Positions 26,676 to 35,964 of a stretch of 64,000 nt of DNA are shown here, in pieces. The position numbers were made by a program, and so were the translations under genes. Each line of letters opens with the position of its first letter. Within the stretch, counting starts at the first letter, position 1. The notes beneath the pieces were generated by a model that had not been told where the DNA came from, did not search any database, and was given only the letters and a program-made list of their open reading frames with translations. The stretch is from Chitinophaga pinensis DSM 2588 (lineage in GTDB: Bacteria > Bacteroidota > Bacteroidia > Chitinophagales > Chitinophagaceae): the NCBI RefSeq assembly GCF_000024005.1, contig NC_013132.1, forward strand, positions 8,364,001 to 8,428,000, given 5' to 3'.

Positions 26676-27884
26676 TTAGACAAAGCGGAAAAATCTGTTG
26701 GCTACAAATGATGCAGTGATCGCGATCAAACCAAATATCCGCAATGTTTCAACAAGTCCTATCGAAACCAGCAAACTAAATAGCAGACTACCGAAACCAT
26801 ATCCCATGAAAAGGAAAAATGCAAATAAACCAGTCGAACCACCTGCATTCTTTTTACTAAATGATGTCACAATTGTAGCTAAAGATGGATGTGTTAAATC
26901 AAAGCTCAATGACAATATTGCCACTAACATACACGCTATGGATAACGATGGTATACAACTCAGCAACATAACGGTGACACCACCTAAAACAATACCTAGC
27001 GGAATAATTCGTTTTCTGCCAATCCGATCGGCCATACGACCAAGCGCAGGTCCTAAAAGCAAACCAGGGATGCCATATCCCAAAAGGGCCAATCCAATGC
27101 CGCGTTCATTGAGATGATAAACATTGTAAAAATATACACCCAACCAGGCGAAAACCCCACTATGAAACAATCCATTCTCAAAAACAAAAAAATAAGTACC
27201 CTTTGCGCCAGGCGTTGATAATATTTCCCGGAAGATTGTCAAAAGTGACACCTGAGATGATGATTTCGGCATATCAGGGTAAAGACGACGGCGGTAATAA
27301 ACATTCAACAGTAACACAATGCTACCTGAAAAAGCAACAAGCAAAAACAAGGTCTCCCAACCAACAAACTCAGCCAGTAGCGCTCCAACGCTTGACCCAA
27401 AAGCCATCCCCCCAGCCATACAACCAAAGAAGATACCCAATGCATAGCCCCGCTCTGCATAAGGGAAGCGGTCACTGATCCAGCTGATCGTCGTAGGCGC
27501 TATCCCCGCAGCACTGATCCCTGTTAATAACCGTAACAGGATCATCTGATTTGTACTTTCCACAAATGCTGTACAAGCAGAAAAAATAATGAACAGACAC
27601 AAAGAATATACAATGATCTTAAACCGGCCATAACGGTCGCTTAACGGCGCATATACAAGCGTAAATACGCCATATCCCAATAAGTATACAGGCTCAATAA
27701 AACTGGTTTGCCGGACGGTGCTGCCGAAGAGACTGGCCAACTCCGGTAGTAGCGGTGCTACCATAAATGCCTGAAAAAAGATGATAAATGTAGCAAGTGA
27801 GACGATCACAACTTCTCCCTTTGATGCCCTGTTATGGGACGGAGACACAGTGATAGCAGGCAAATCTTTAGTTTGTATAATCAT
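26676..27884 (-). CDS. MFS transporter (drug/metabolite exporter type)
   Basis: 402 aa with twelve hydrophobic helices. Between helices 2 and 3 is the MFS loop motif APLSDRYGRFKI (G-x-x-x-D-R-x-G-R type) and the equivalent GRMADRIGRKR lies in the second half at about residue 285. The family is of the small-molecule efflux type (YdhP/Bcr-like). The regulator gene ends 70 nt away on the same strand and may control it. Confidence 0.92.
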   Translation of the reverse strand: MIIQTKDLPAITVSPSHNRASKGEVVIVSLATFIIFFQAFMVAPLLPELASLFGSTVRQTSFIEPVYLLGYGVFTLVYAPLSDRYGRFKIIVYSLCLFIIFSACTAFVESTNQMILLRLLTGISAAGIAPTTISWISDRFPYAERGYALGIFFGCMAGGMAFGSSVGALLAEFVGWETLFLLVAFSGSIVLLLNVYYRRRLYPDMPKSSSQVSLLTIFREILSTPGAKGTYFFVFENGLFHSGVFAWLGVYFYNVYHLNERGIGLALLGYGIPGLLLGPALGRMADRIGRKRIIPLGIVLGGVTVMLLSCIPSLSIACMLVAILSLSFDLTHPSLATIVTSFSKKNAGGSTGLFAFFLFMGYGFGSLLFSLLVSIGLVETLRIFGLIAITASFVANRFFRFV

Positions 27885-28021
27885 AAAAATATGTATAATG
27901 ATATTACAGGATAAACATGATGGTAATATCGCAGACCAATGAATGTCAATGTCCGTGATTCCGGAACATTAACTAAGAAATTATCAGAAAGCTATAGTAA
28001 AGTGCATTGGGTAAGCCCTGA

Positions 28022-28534
28022 TCAGCTATTGCGTATCAGACACACTGAGGAGATGGGTAACTCATCAAGTTGGAAAGTTTCCTTTTGCGGGAAGAATCCA
28101 TTGCTTTCAAAAAAGCCGATTAACGGACTGCTACTATGTTCGTTTATCCAGATACCTTCGAATGATCTGCATACAATGAGACACTTTTCAATAAGTGAAT
28201 CTTTTACGGCTGCCTCCGTATATTTCTGCAGTACACCGAAATCTGCGATATGGATGGCCCTTTTACCATCCAAAATGCCGGGTCTTTTACCTTTAGATGT
28301 TATCCGGGCATATCCCGCCGGTTGATCATCTACATAAACTACCAGCCATTGATTCGACATATTGTTGGTTTCAGCAATAAGCGCTTCCTTATTGAAATTT
28401 TGAGCGATGTAGCGGGTAAGTAATTTTTCCTCCAGGATAGATGAATACTTTTCTATTGCCAGCGCCTTAGTCAGCATCAAAAGCACGTCTATACCAGGCT
28501 TTGTGCTTAATGTAAATTTTGTGATTATATTCAT
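28022..28534 (-). CDS. GNAT-family N-acetyltransferase
   Basis: 170 aa. GNAT fold: strand WLVVYVDDQPAGYARI (about 63-78), the acceptor strand AIHIADFGVLQKYTEAAV with a weak A-motif, helix DSLIEKCLIVCRSFEGIWI, and the closing FFESNGFFPQKE motif of the B region. Acetyl acceptor unknown. It ends a row with the MocR regulator gene at 28622. Confidence 0.85.
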   Translation of the reverse strand: MNIITKFTLSTKPGIDVLLMLTKALAIEKYSSILEEKLLTRYIAQNFNKEALIAETNNMSNQWLVVYVDDQPAGYARITSKGKRPGILDGKRAIHIADFGVLQKYTEAAVKDSLIEKCLIVCRSFEGIWINEHSSSPLIGFFESNGFFPQKETFQLDELPISSVCLIRNS

Positions 28535-28621
28535 GACCTGTTATAATATATACAGGCAAAATTATATGGTTTGCATACAACCTGGATTGTACACATTTTG
28601 AAAATATAACCAGTACAGATG

Positions 28622-30028
28622 CTAACGAAATAGTTGTCCTGCAAGCTTGATTGCTTCAATTCTTTTGGAAGAGTACTTATCTGCAAATACCAATCTGAAA
28701 TATTTATCGAATGTACCTGAAAAAGAAAAGGTATAGCCAGGCGTGAACCGTACGCCGATTTTTTCACATTGATCGTAGAAATAATGCATATCAGTATGAT
28801 CGGGCATCTTCACCCAAAGATTATATCCCCCTTGAGGCGTTACAATTGCAGTTCCCTCTGGAAAATTATCTGAGATTAAGTTAACAGTAAAGTATGCATT
28901 CTTTGCCAGCTGCATTCTGAAAGTACGGATATGCCGGTCATAACTGCTGGCGCTCAATAAACGATTGACAGTCTCCTGATACAATGGCGAAACAGTACTA
29001 CCTAATGCAAACCTGATCTGCTCTGCACGTTCCATAAATTTCCCGGCAGATAACCAGCCGAGACGTATTCCCGGAGCAAGTGTTTTTGAATACGATGAAT
29101 ATGTTAGTACAAGACCACTGTCATCAATCCCTTTTATAGTAGAAGGACGGGAACCGTGAAAGTTCAGATCACCATAAATATCATTTTCGATGAGTGCGAT
29201 GTTATACTGGTGTGCTATAGATAACAGTGCTTCTTTTTGCTCGTTTGTCAGCAATGATCCTGTTGGGTTATGGAAATTAGGTGTTACTACCACCGCCTTA
29301 ACGGCGTTATTATGACAAGCTTTCCTTAAAAAGTCAACATCAAAACCTGTATGTAAGTCAACTGGTATTTCAATTACCTTCAGGTTGAGCATCCTGATAA
29401 CTTCCAATACAGAAAATACACACGGACTTTCGATAGCTACTACGTCACCGGTATTACATGCAGCTGCTAAAGCGATATATAGCGCCTGCAAGGCGCCATC
29501 TGTAATAAGCAATTCCTCCGGATTGATAATCATTTGATGCGCGACAGCCCTTTTAACGATATTGTTCTTCAGTTCTGTCGAGCCACTGGACGGATAATAT
29601 CTTAATAACTCCGCTCCCTTCTCTCTGATCACCTGCTGCATGGTACGCAGCAATAGTTTTTGAGGCATTAACAGATCTCCCGGAGCGGCTACATTAAATT
29701 CGGACAATTTTCTCCCTGCCCGCAATGAAGTTGTAAGTCCGAGATGCTGTTTAAAAATAGCATCCCTGACTACAGGTCGCAATTGGGTTTTTACCTGTTG
29801 TGTCGCTGTCTCCCGCCTGTTGCTGACAAAATAGCCCGATTTAGGCACACTTTCTACCAGTCCACGGATAATAAGATATTCGTAGCCATTCTGTATAGTG
29901 CTGGTGCTTGTTCGATACTGCTCCTTCAGTTCGCGTACAGATGGCAATTTATGACCGGGTTTGAAGACCCCATCTATAATGTTTTTCTCAATGGTGGTGG
30001 TAAACACCTCAAATTTATACGTTTTCAC
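28622..30028 (-). CDS. MocR-type GntR regulator fused to PLP-dependent aminotransferase
   Basis: 468 aa, starting with GTG at 30028 because no in-frame ATG exists near the expected N-terminus. A GntR winged helix occupies residues 1-70 (KLPSVRELKEQY, IIRGLVESVPKSGYFV). A fold-I aminotransferase domain follows with the PLP Schiff-base Lys in SYSKTLAPGIRLGW, the IENDIYGDLNF Asp region and FHNPTGSLL. MocR proteins sense PLP or an amino compound; target unknown. A GNAT gene follows on the same strand. Confidence 0.93.
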   Translation of the reverse strand: MKTYKFEVFTTTIEKNIIDGVFKPGHKLPSVRELKEQYRTSTSTIQNGYEYLIIRGLVESVPKSGYFVSNRRETATQQVKTQLRPVVRDAIFKQHLGLTTSLRAGRKLSEFNVAAPGDLLMPQKLLLRTMQQVIREKGAELLRYYPSSGSTELKNNIVKRAVAHQMIINPEELLITDGALQALYIALAAACNTGDVVAIESPCVFSVLEVIRMLNLKVIEIPVDLHTGFDVDFLRKACHNNAVKAVVVTPNFHNPTGSLLTNEQKEALLSIAHQYNIALIENDIYGDLNFHGSRPSTIKGIDDSGLVLTYSSYSKTLAPGIRLGWLSAGKFMERAEQIRFALGSTVSPLYQETVNRLLSASSYDRHIRTFRMQLAKNAYFTVNLISDNFPEGTAIVTPQGGYNLWVKMPDHTDMHYFYDQCEKIGVRFTPGYTFSFSGTFDKYFRLVFADKYSSKRIEAIKLAGQLFR

Positions 30029-30127
30029 ATCTGTATCACTAATATTTACGTTTTCTGTATCTGTACTGTAAATCTATGCAATTTAACTTTGAGAAAAAGA
30101 CGGATTGTCGGTAGAGGCCATCTCTGA

Positions 30128-30286
30128 ATCACTGAATACACAATCACCTATCAGGGATATCCTGCGTACACTGTAAGTACTATGGAGTTTCAAAATGATA
30201 AAGTGGTACATGAAACGCAGTACTTTGCGGATCCTTTCGAAGCCCCTGCATGGCGACGTCAATGGAGACAGCTGATCAATACATGA
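30128..30286 (+). pseudogene. C-terminal fragment of a SnoaL-like/NTF2-fold protein
   Basis: The frame open from 30128 to the stop at 30284-30286 encodes KVVHETQYFADPFEAPAWRRQW. This is the characteristic C-terminal strand and tail of SnoaL-like (NTF2-fold) proteins. The upstream two thirds of that family (about 100 residues) are missing, and the only Met is at 30182. I read it as a truncated relic. A degenerate terminator stem lies at 30342-30362. Confidence 0.6.
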
Positions 30287-30390
30287 GCAATAACCGCTAA
30301 TTCAGGAAGCACTGATCAGCAAAGAATAAATCTTAAAGCCCCCAGCTATCGCTGAAGGCCCTGAACACATCACAATAATTGAGCATCCGC

Positions 30391-31185
30391 TTATAATATC
30401 GTATTTAATACACCTCCATCCGCCCTGATAGCAGCACCATTTATGGCGGCTGACAACGGACTACAAAGGTAGGCGGCTATACCTGCTATTTCTTCCGGTG
30501 CAATGAATCGCTGTAACAATGAATGTGGGTTAGTATTCTGTAAAATAGCCGTTTTCATTTCCTCTTCACCGGTATTGCTGGCTTGTGCAATCTGTTTTAC
30601 AGCACCTGCCACACCATCTGAATAAGTCGGTCCGCCAAGAATTGTATTCACGGTTACTGCCGTACCACGGGTCAGCTTAGATAATCCATTACTCAACGAA
30701 AGCATAGCCGTTTTGGTCATGCCATAATGAATCATATTGGCCGGCACATTTACCCCTGACTCACTGCTGATAAAAAGTATCCTGCCCCATTTTTTCGCGA
30801 TCATTGCGGGTAACAAGGCTCTTGACAAACGTACACCGCTCATTACATTTACATCAAATACAGACTGCCACTCGCTGTCTGTAATACCTCCAAAGTCCTT
30901 CAATGCAAAAACACCAACATTATTAACCAGGATATCCACATCTGGCAGGGTTTCTAACAACTGACGCACGTCCTGTTCCTTTCCAAAATCAGCCGCAACA
31001 CCGGATACATTTCCCTCCGGTGCTCCTGACAGTAATTTCCGGACGGCTTCATCTACCCTCGTCTTTGTTCTCCCATTAATAATAACATGCGCTCCTTCCT
31101 CCAATAACTGCTGCGCTACAGCAAAACCAATTCCCTGTGTAGACCCGCTGATAAAGGCCGTTTTCCCCTTTAATTGTAACTCCAT
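30391..31185 (-). CDS. Short-chain dehydrogenase/reductase under TetR operator
   Basis: 264 aa. SDR motifs: SGSTQGIG (11-18), NNVG in place of NNAG, catalytic Ser in ISSES and YGMTK (Tyr-x-x-x-Lys). NAD(P)-dependent, substrate unknown. It lies downstream of the TetR gene at 31241 on the same strand; a 24-bp inverted repeat at 31202-31225, 16 nt before the ATG, matches the one before tetR-like gene 31822, so it is very probably the repressor's target. Confidence 0.92.
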   Translation of the reverse strand: MELQLKGKTAFISGSTQGIGFAVAQQLLEEGAHVIINGRTKTRVDEAVRKLLSGAPEGNVSGVAADFGKEQDVRQLLETLPDVDILVNNVGVFALKDFGGITDSEWQSVFDVNVMSGVRLSRALLPAMIAKKWGRILFISSESGVNVPANMIHYGMTKTAMLSLSNGLSKLTRGTAVTVNTILGGPTYSDGVAGAVKQIAQASNTGEEEMKTAILQNTNPHSLLQRFIAPEEIAGIAAYLCSPLSAAINGAAIRADGGVLNTIL

Positions 31186-31201
31186 ATTTATCTGATGACT
31201 A

Positions 31202-31225
31202 TTTTTGTAACGATCAATACAAAAA
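31202..31225. promoter_or_regulatory. Candidate TetR operator before SDR gene
   Basis: TTTTTGTA-8-TACAAAAA, an inverted repeat identical in its arms and spacing to 31824-31847. It lies 16 nt upstream of the SDR start. Confidence 0.75.
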
Positions 31226-31230
31226 TGATT

Positions 31231-31258
31231 AAAAAAAATGTCAGCTTATCACTGACAG
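31231..31258 (-). terminator. Terminator overlapping the 3' end of the TetR gene
   Basis: On the minus strand TGTCAG-7-CTGACA is followed by eight T. The left arm is part of the last codons of the TetR gene, whose stop is inside the hairpin, so the terminator overlaps the coding sequence. It separates tetR from the SDR promoter just below. Confidence 0.75.
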
Positions 31259-31822
31259 TTGCATTTCAATTAATTTCTGCAAGGCCTGCTTACTGGGATA
31301 CATTCTCCTGGTTATATTGAGCCCGTTCCATACCGTAATCAGGTAACGTGCCAGTAACTCCGGCGTATCCTGGTTCTTTATCTCTCCACTCTCCTGCCCT
31401 TTCTTTATAGCCGCCGCAAACATCATCTCTACTTCTTTTAATATTGTCACCGCTTCCTCTTCCAGTTCCTCATCAAGGAAAGTCATTTCCACCACTGTAT
31501 TGGAAACAATGCAGCCCTTCAGATGCTCCTGCTCACTGGCCGTAGCCAGCGACAAAAAGAAGTTCCTGATTTCAGTGATGGGAGATGCACTGTTCTTCAA
31601 AAGCACCTTGAAGTCCATAAATGCCTGTCTACGCTGCTGTATCGCCTTACTGAACAGCTCTTTCTTACCACCTTTAAACGTGTTATAGAAGCTACCGCTA
31701 CCCATTTCAGTCGCCTTCAGCAGATCATCCAGCGAAGTAGCAGCAAAGCCCTTCTGCCAGAATACAGATTGCGCTTTTTCCACAACACGCGCATGGTCAA
31801 ATGTGGATGGTCTTCCTTTCAT
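31241..31822 (-). CDS. TetR/AcrR-family transcriptional regulator
   Basis: 193 aa. The N-terminal HTH is RPSTFDHARVVEKAQSVF, FAATSLDDLLKATEMGSGSFY with the family's Tyr at the recognition helix end, and NTFKGGKKELF. The C-terminal ligand domain carries PSKQALQKLIEM, typical of TetR_C. It is flanked by two copies of a 24-bp inverted repeat, one overlapping its own promoter and one in front of the SDR, which makes autoregulation and control of the SDR likely. Confidence 0.93.
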   Translation of the reverse strand: MKGRPSTFDHARVVEKAQSVFWQKGFAATSLDDLLKATEMGSGSFYNTFKGGKKELFSKAIQQRRQAFMDFKVLLKNSASPITEIRNFFLSLATASEQEHLKGCIVSNTVVEMTFLDEELEEEAVTILKEVEMMFAAAIKKGQESGEIKNQDTPELLARYLITVWNGLNITRRMYPSKQALQKLIEMQLSVIS

Positions 31823-31823
31823 A

Positions 31824-31847
31824 TTTTTGTATCAATCAATACAAAAA
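31824..31847. promoter_or_regulatory. Candidate TetR autoregulatory operator
   Basis: TTTTTGTA-8-TACAAAAA, ending two bases before the TetR start codon. It overlaps the TATTTTTG box at 31842-31849, so bound repressor would block the promoter. Confidence 0.75.
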
Positions 31848-31849
31848 TA
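31842..31849 (-). promoter_or_regulatory. Bacteroidota -7 box (TATTTTTG) of tetR-like gene
   Basis: Exact TAnnTTTG match on the minus strand, overlapping the operator arm, 20 nt from the ATG at 31822. Confidence 0.45.
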
Positions 31850-31860
31850 GTAAAAACCTG

Positions 31861-32772
31861 TTAATTAAAAAGTTTTCTGTAAGCAAGCGGGGTATATTGT
31901 GTCTTATTTTTGAATAGCTTATTAAAGGACTGTGGATACTCAAAGCCAAACAGGTAGGCTATTTCAGCCACCGATAAATTGGTAGTAGTCAGGAGCTCTT
32001 TTGATTTCTCGATCAGTTTGTCCTGTATATGCTGCTGCGTACTCTTACCGGTAAGCGAACGAAGCATATTGCTCAGGTAATTGGGAGACAGATGCAGTTT
32101 GTCAGAGAAATATTGTACCGACGGCAGCGTTATATTTTCTGTACTCTCTTCTGCGAAATATGTCGACAATAATTCATCAAACTTCACCAAAAAATCACTA
32201 TTCATCGTTTTCCGGGTAAGGAACTGCCTGTTATAAAACCGCTCAGAATAACTCAACAGCAGATCAATATAAGATAGTATTACACCTTCACTATAATGAT
32301 CTATCCCCTTTTCTATCTCCGTACGGAGCATTTGCATAATAGCGATCACCATCTCTTCTTCTCTTTCTGAGAGATGGAGCGCTTCATTAACCGCATAACT
32401 AAAAAACTCGCAGCTCTTTATTCTGGTATTTAATGGATGCCTGCGGATGAAATCCGGGTGAAATACCAGGCTCCAGCCTTCCGGCCGATGATCATCCGGA
32501 ATATTAGAAACGACCTGTTTCGGGGCCAGAAAAGACATGACTCCTTCATCAAAGTCATAATGGCTTTGTCCATACTTCACTTTCTGGGTCACACATCTTT
32601 TAATGGAAATACAATACAGATCCAGCAAAATACTCCGGTAGCATTCATCAGTATCATATTGCATATCCGCAAAATTAAATACACTGACAAGCGGATGATA
32701 TGGTTTGGGTAAAGACAGTATCCGATGTTGTTCGGATACTGTCTTTACATGATATGGAGATTCTTTCTTCAT
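31861..32772 (-). CDS. AraC-family transcriptional regulator (paralogue of 34944)
   Basis: 303 aa from the ATG at 32772; the longer frame would need a TTG start. An N-terminal cupin-like sensing domain is followed by an LSE-rich helical region (LSEREEEMVIAIMQML) and a double HTH with LHLSPNYLSNMLRSLTGKS and IAYLFGFEYPQSFNKLF. The same layout and length occur in the gene at 34944, with close similarity throughout, so they are paralogues. It lies 28 nt after the aldo/keto reductase gene on the same strand, which suggests one transcript. Confidence 0.92.
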   Translation of the reverse strand: MKKESPYHVKTVSEQHRILSLPKPYHPLVSVFNFADMQYDTDECYRSILLDLYCISIKRCVTQKVKYGQSHYDFDEGVMSFLAPKQVVSNIPDDHRPEGWSLVFHPDFIRRHPLNTRIKSCEFFSYAVNEALHLSEREEEMVIAIMQMLRTEIEKGIDHYSEGVILSYIDLLLSYSERFYNRQFLTRKTMNSDFLVKFDELLSTYFAEESTENITLPSVQYFSDKLHLSPNYLSNMLRSLTGKSTQQHIQDKLIEKSKELLTTTNLSVAEIAYLFGFEYPQSFNKLFKNKTQYTPLAYRKLFN

Positions 32773-32800
32773 TCCATACAATTGATGACAAAAATAAACA

Positions 32801-33820
32801 TTACTGGTCAATGTTATTCATCGACGCAGCATCATACCTGTCACCCAGATCAGTTCCCAGCGGAATGATCGATTCCAGCCTGTTTATATCCTCACCGGAT
32901 AACTGAATAGCAGTGGCTGCTATATTCTGCTCCAGATATTCAGGGCGCTTGGTACCTGGAATAGGCAAATGTCCTTTCGCTAACACCCAGGCAATCGCTA
33001 ACTGAGAAGGCGTGATCCCTTTTTCTGTTGCCATCGCAGTAATCTTCCTGACCAGGACAAGATTCTTCTCCAGTTGTTCTCCCTGAAAACGTGGCATATG
33101 CCTTCTGAAGTCATCAGCGGACAGATCGTCTGCCTTTGTGATATTACCTGTAAGATATCCACGTCCCAACGGAGAATAGGCTACCAGACCGATACCCAGT
33201 TTCTGAAGCGTGTCAATAATACCCGCAGTTTCAATACTCCTTTCGAAAATGGAATATTCAGACTGTACCGCTGTAATAGGGTGAATCTGGTGAGCACGGT
33301 GAATAGTTTCACTGGATACTTCTGATAAACCGATATACCCTACCTTGCCCTCTCTTATAAGATCAGCCATTGCTTCAACTGTTTCTTCAATAGGCGTCTT
33401 GGGATCCAGGCGATGCAGATAGTATAGATCGATGTAATCTGTACCAAGATGACGAAGCGAGCGCTCCACCGCTTTTTTTACATATTGCTTCGTCCCGTTG
33501 ATCTGCCAGGTTGCCTGTCCCTCGTCATCGATCTCATAACCAAACTTAGTAGCAATAATATATTGGCTTCTCTTTCCGTTGATTGCCCTGGCAATCAATT
33601 GCTCATTTAAATACGGGCCGTAGATATCGGCGGTGTCCAGGAGGTTACAACCCAGCTCCAGCGCTCTGTGAATCGTACTGATGGCTACCGTTTCGTCAGC
33701 AGCACCATACAGATCACTCCCCCCGGCAAATCCTGTCATACCCATACAACCAAGACCAATAGTGGGCACCTCTAATCCCCAGCTACCTAATACGCTCTGT
33801 CCGATATTATTCATAGTCAT
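32801..33820 (-). CDS. Aldo/keto reductase
   Basis: 339 aa from the first ATG at 33820 (MTMNNIGQSVLGS...; alternative at 33814). The upstream in-frame extension of 54 residues has no AKR features. AKR tetrad residues are in LLDTADIYGPYLNE (Asp, Tyr), IIATKFGYE (Lys) and YYLHRLDP (His); the C-terminal cofactor helix is IPGTKRPEYLEQNI. NADPH-dependent aldehyde or ketone reduction is expected. The AraC gene follows at 28 nt, and an SDR gene diverges at 34018. Confidence 0.93.
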   Translation of the reverse strand: MTMNNIGQSVLGSWGLEVPTIGLGCMGMTGFAGGSDLYGAADETVAISTIHRALELGCNLLDTADIYGPYLNEQLIARAINGKRSQYIIATKFGYEIDDEGQATWQINGTKQYVKKAVERSLRHLGTDYIDLYYLHRLDPKTPIEETVEAMADLIREGKVGYIGLSEVSSETIHRAHQIHPITAVQSEYSIFERSIETAGIIDTLQKLGIGLVAYSPLGRGYLTGNITKADDLSADDFRRHMPRFQGEQLEKNLVLVRKITAMATEKGITPSQLAIAWVLAKGHLPIPGTKRPEYLEQNIAATAIQLSGEDINRLESIIPLGTDLGDRYDAASMNNIDQ

Positions 33821-34017
33821 TACTTTATAACGACAAATGTCCGTCCAACTGAAAACAGAAAAGTAGCCGTATCTCACTAATATGTATCCAAAAACGTCTT
33901 CACTTTTTCTCTTGAATCCGGTAAATCCGTAAAAAGCATACAAGCATCCGGAATTAGTATTATGTACTGCTTCGCCTTTCATATGACCTTTACATCATCA
34001 TCTTAAACATCAAAATC

Positions 34018-34833
34018 ATGAATAAAACAATCCTCATTACAGGTGCAAGTACAGGTCTGGGTCATGAAACTGCCAAACTCTTTCAGACAAAAGGATGGAA
34101 TGTCATTGCCACCATGCGTAACCCCGAAAACGATACTGTATTAAAAGCTTTAGATAATGTATTGGTTACCCGCCTCGATGTACTGGACATCTCTACTATC
34201 GAAAATGCAGTACAGGAAGGTATCCGGAAATTCGGGCATATCGACGTACTGGTCAACAACGCCGGATATGGCGCCTATGGTCCTTTAGAATCCTTTCCAA
34301 GAGAAAAGATCCTCCGCCAGTTCAACACCAATGTAATCGGCCTTCTGGATGTTACCAGGGCGGTAATACCCCACTTCCGCCAGCAAAAAAGCGGTATCGT
34401 TATCAACATCTCTTCTATTGGTGGCAAAATCACATTCCCTTTAGGCGCTTTATATCACGGGACTAAATTCGCTGTTGAAGGTATTTCTGAAGCCTTAACC
34501 TACGAGGTGGAACAGTTTAACGGAAAAGTAAAAATCATTGAACCGGGCGCTATTGCGACTGACTTCGCAAGCCGCTCCTTTGATTTCAGCAATGATGAAT
34601 CTCTTAGCGAGTACCAGCCCTTAGTAGGAAAAGTAATGGCGGCAACATCCTCTTTATATGAAAACGCATCCTCAGGTGAGGCAATCGCAGCTGTTATATA
34701 TGAAGCCGCAACCGATAATAGTAATCAACTGAGATATGCTGCCGGAGAAGATGCAAAGGTCTTTATAGGCAACCGTCAGCAATTGGATGACGCAACCATT
34801 CTCGGGGCAATAAAACAACAGTTTGGTATATAA
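34018..34833 (+). CDS. Short-chain dehydrogenase/reductase
   Basis: 271 aa. TGASTGLG (7-14) glycine motif, NNAGYGAYG (about 80-88), Ser in NISSIGG and YHGTKFAVEG (Tyr-x-x-x-Lys). Related to Bacteroidota SDRs of the YbbO/DltE type; substrate unknown. It is divergent from the aldo/keto reductase at 33820 and followed by the AraC paralogue at 34944, with a strong hairpin between. Confidence 0.93.
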   Translation: MNKTILITGASTGLGHETAKLFQTKGWNVIATMRNPENDTVLKALDNVLVTRLDVLDISTIENAVQEGIRKFGHIDVLVNNAGYGAYGPLESFPREKILRQFNTNVIGLLDVTRAVIPHFRQQKSGIVINISSIGGKITFPLGALYHGTKFAVEGISEALTYEVEQFNGKVKIIEPGAIATDFASRSFDFSNDESLSEYQPLVGKVMAATSSLYENASSGEAIAAVIYEAATDNSNQLRYAAGEDAKVFIGNRQQLDDATILGAIKQQFGI

Positions 34834-34848
34834 CCCATCTATTACGAT

Positions 34849-34881
34849 AAATGAGCGTCATTATGTACATGACGCTCATTT
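34849..34881. terminator. Strong hairpin after SDR
   Basis: AAATGAGCGTCA pairs perfectly with TGACGCTCATTT around nine bases, 15 nt after the SDR stop and about 60 nt before the AraC gene. It is terminator-like, although only a short T run follows. Confidence 0.7.
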
Positions 34882-34943
34882 ATCCACAAGATCCGGTGAT
34901 TCTGAGGTATATTTAGGTACAAAATGTTTACACTTCTTCAGCC

Positions 34944-35855
34944 ATGAGTGAGTTTGTTTATCTACAGACGATAGCAGATCTGTTAAAGTTATTTCAGCCA
35001 GGTGAAAATCTTCATCACCCGCTGATCACAATTATAGATTTCAGTAAAGTAAAAGGGCATGTCGGAGATGGAACAAAGATTTCCGCAGACTTTTACTGTA
35101 TTATGTTCAAGACCTACGCGAATAACTATGTAAAATACGGTCGCAAGAACATTGACTTCCAGGACGGTAGTCTTATTTGTATGGCCCCCAACCAGGTCAT
35201 AGAAATGGATAGTGAAATTGAAACCGCCGATAGTATGTCAGGATGGGGCCTGTTCTTTCATCCTGATCTGATCAGGGGCACTTCACTGGGTGATAAAATG
35301 AAAGAATACAATTTCTTTTCTTATGAAATCTCCGAAGCACTTCACCTCTCGGAAAAAGAAAAACAGATCCTATATGACTGCGTGCTCAAAATCGAAGCGG
35401 AATTACGGGAAAACATAGATATCTATAGTCAGCATATTATCGTTTCTACACTTGAACTGCTTTTAAGTTATTGTATCCGGTTTTACGGCAGACAATTCAT
35501 CACGCGTAAAAGTTCCAATAATGCTGTAGTAGCCCAGATTGAAACGATGCTGAATGAATACTTCAAGAAGAATGATATACACGAGAGAGGATTACCAACT
35601 GTCAAATATCTGGCAGAACAGGTACACCTGTCTCCCAGCTACCTCAGCGATCTGCTCAAAAAAGAAACCGGCAAAAATACACAGGACCACATCCACTTCT
35701 ACCTGATCGAAGAAGCCAAAAATATCCTGTTAAGCACCAATAAATCGGTGAGTGAAATAGCCTATTCCCTGGGATTTGAATATCCGCAGTATTTCAACAA
35801 ACTTTTCAAGCAAAAGACCGGTAAGACACCTGTCAAGTTCAGGACGATGAACTGA
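34944..35855 (+). CDS. AraC-family transcriptional regulator (paralogue of 31861)
   Basis: 303 aa. Sensing domain to about 190 (LICMAPNQVIEMDSEIE, WGLFFHPDLIRG) and double HTH (HLSPSYLSDLLKKETGKN; EIAYSLGFEYPQYFNKLFKQK). Shares LSEKEKQ, ELLLSYCIRFYGRQFITRK and most HTH residues with the protein at 31861, so the two arose by duplication. Probably controls the neighbouring SDR or itself. Confidence 0.92.
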   Translation: MSEFVYLQTIADLLKLFQPGENLHHPLITIIDFSKVKGHVGDGTKISADFYCIMFKTYANNYVKYGRKNIDFQDGSLICMAPNQVIEMDSEIETADSMSGWGLFFHPDLIRGTSLGDKMKEYNFFSYEISEALHLSEKEKQILYDCVLKIEAELRENIDIYSQHIIVSTLELLLSYCIRFYGRQFITRKSSNNAVVAQIETMLNEYFKKNDIHERGLPTVKYLAEQVHLSPSYLSDLLKKETGKNTQDHIHFYLIEEAKNILLSTNKSVSEIAYSLGFEYPQYFNKLFKQKTGKTPVKFRTMN

Positions 35856-35964
35856 TGATAAGATAGTCCATTAATCTGCCCCGAAGTTGTCTTGTGTGCT
35901 GTAACGACGGCTGCCGGCATCACCACCATTCCACCGAATGCCTTAAATTGCAGTATCACTCAAA

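Noticed and set aside
27939..28325. 128-codon plus-strand ORF over the GNAT gene
   Set aside because: Antisense shadow of the acetyltransferase; no domain.
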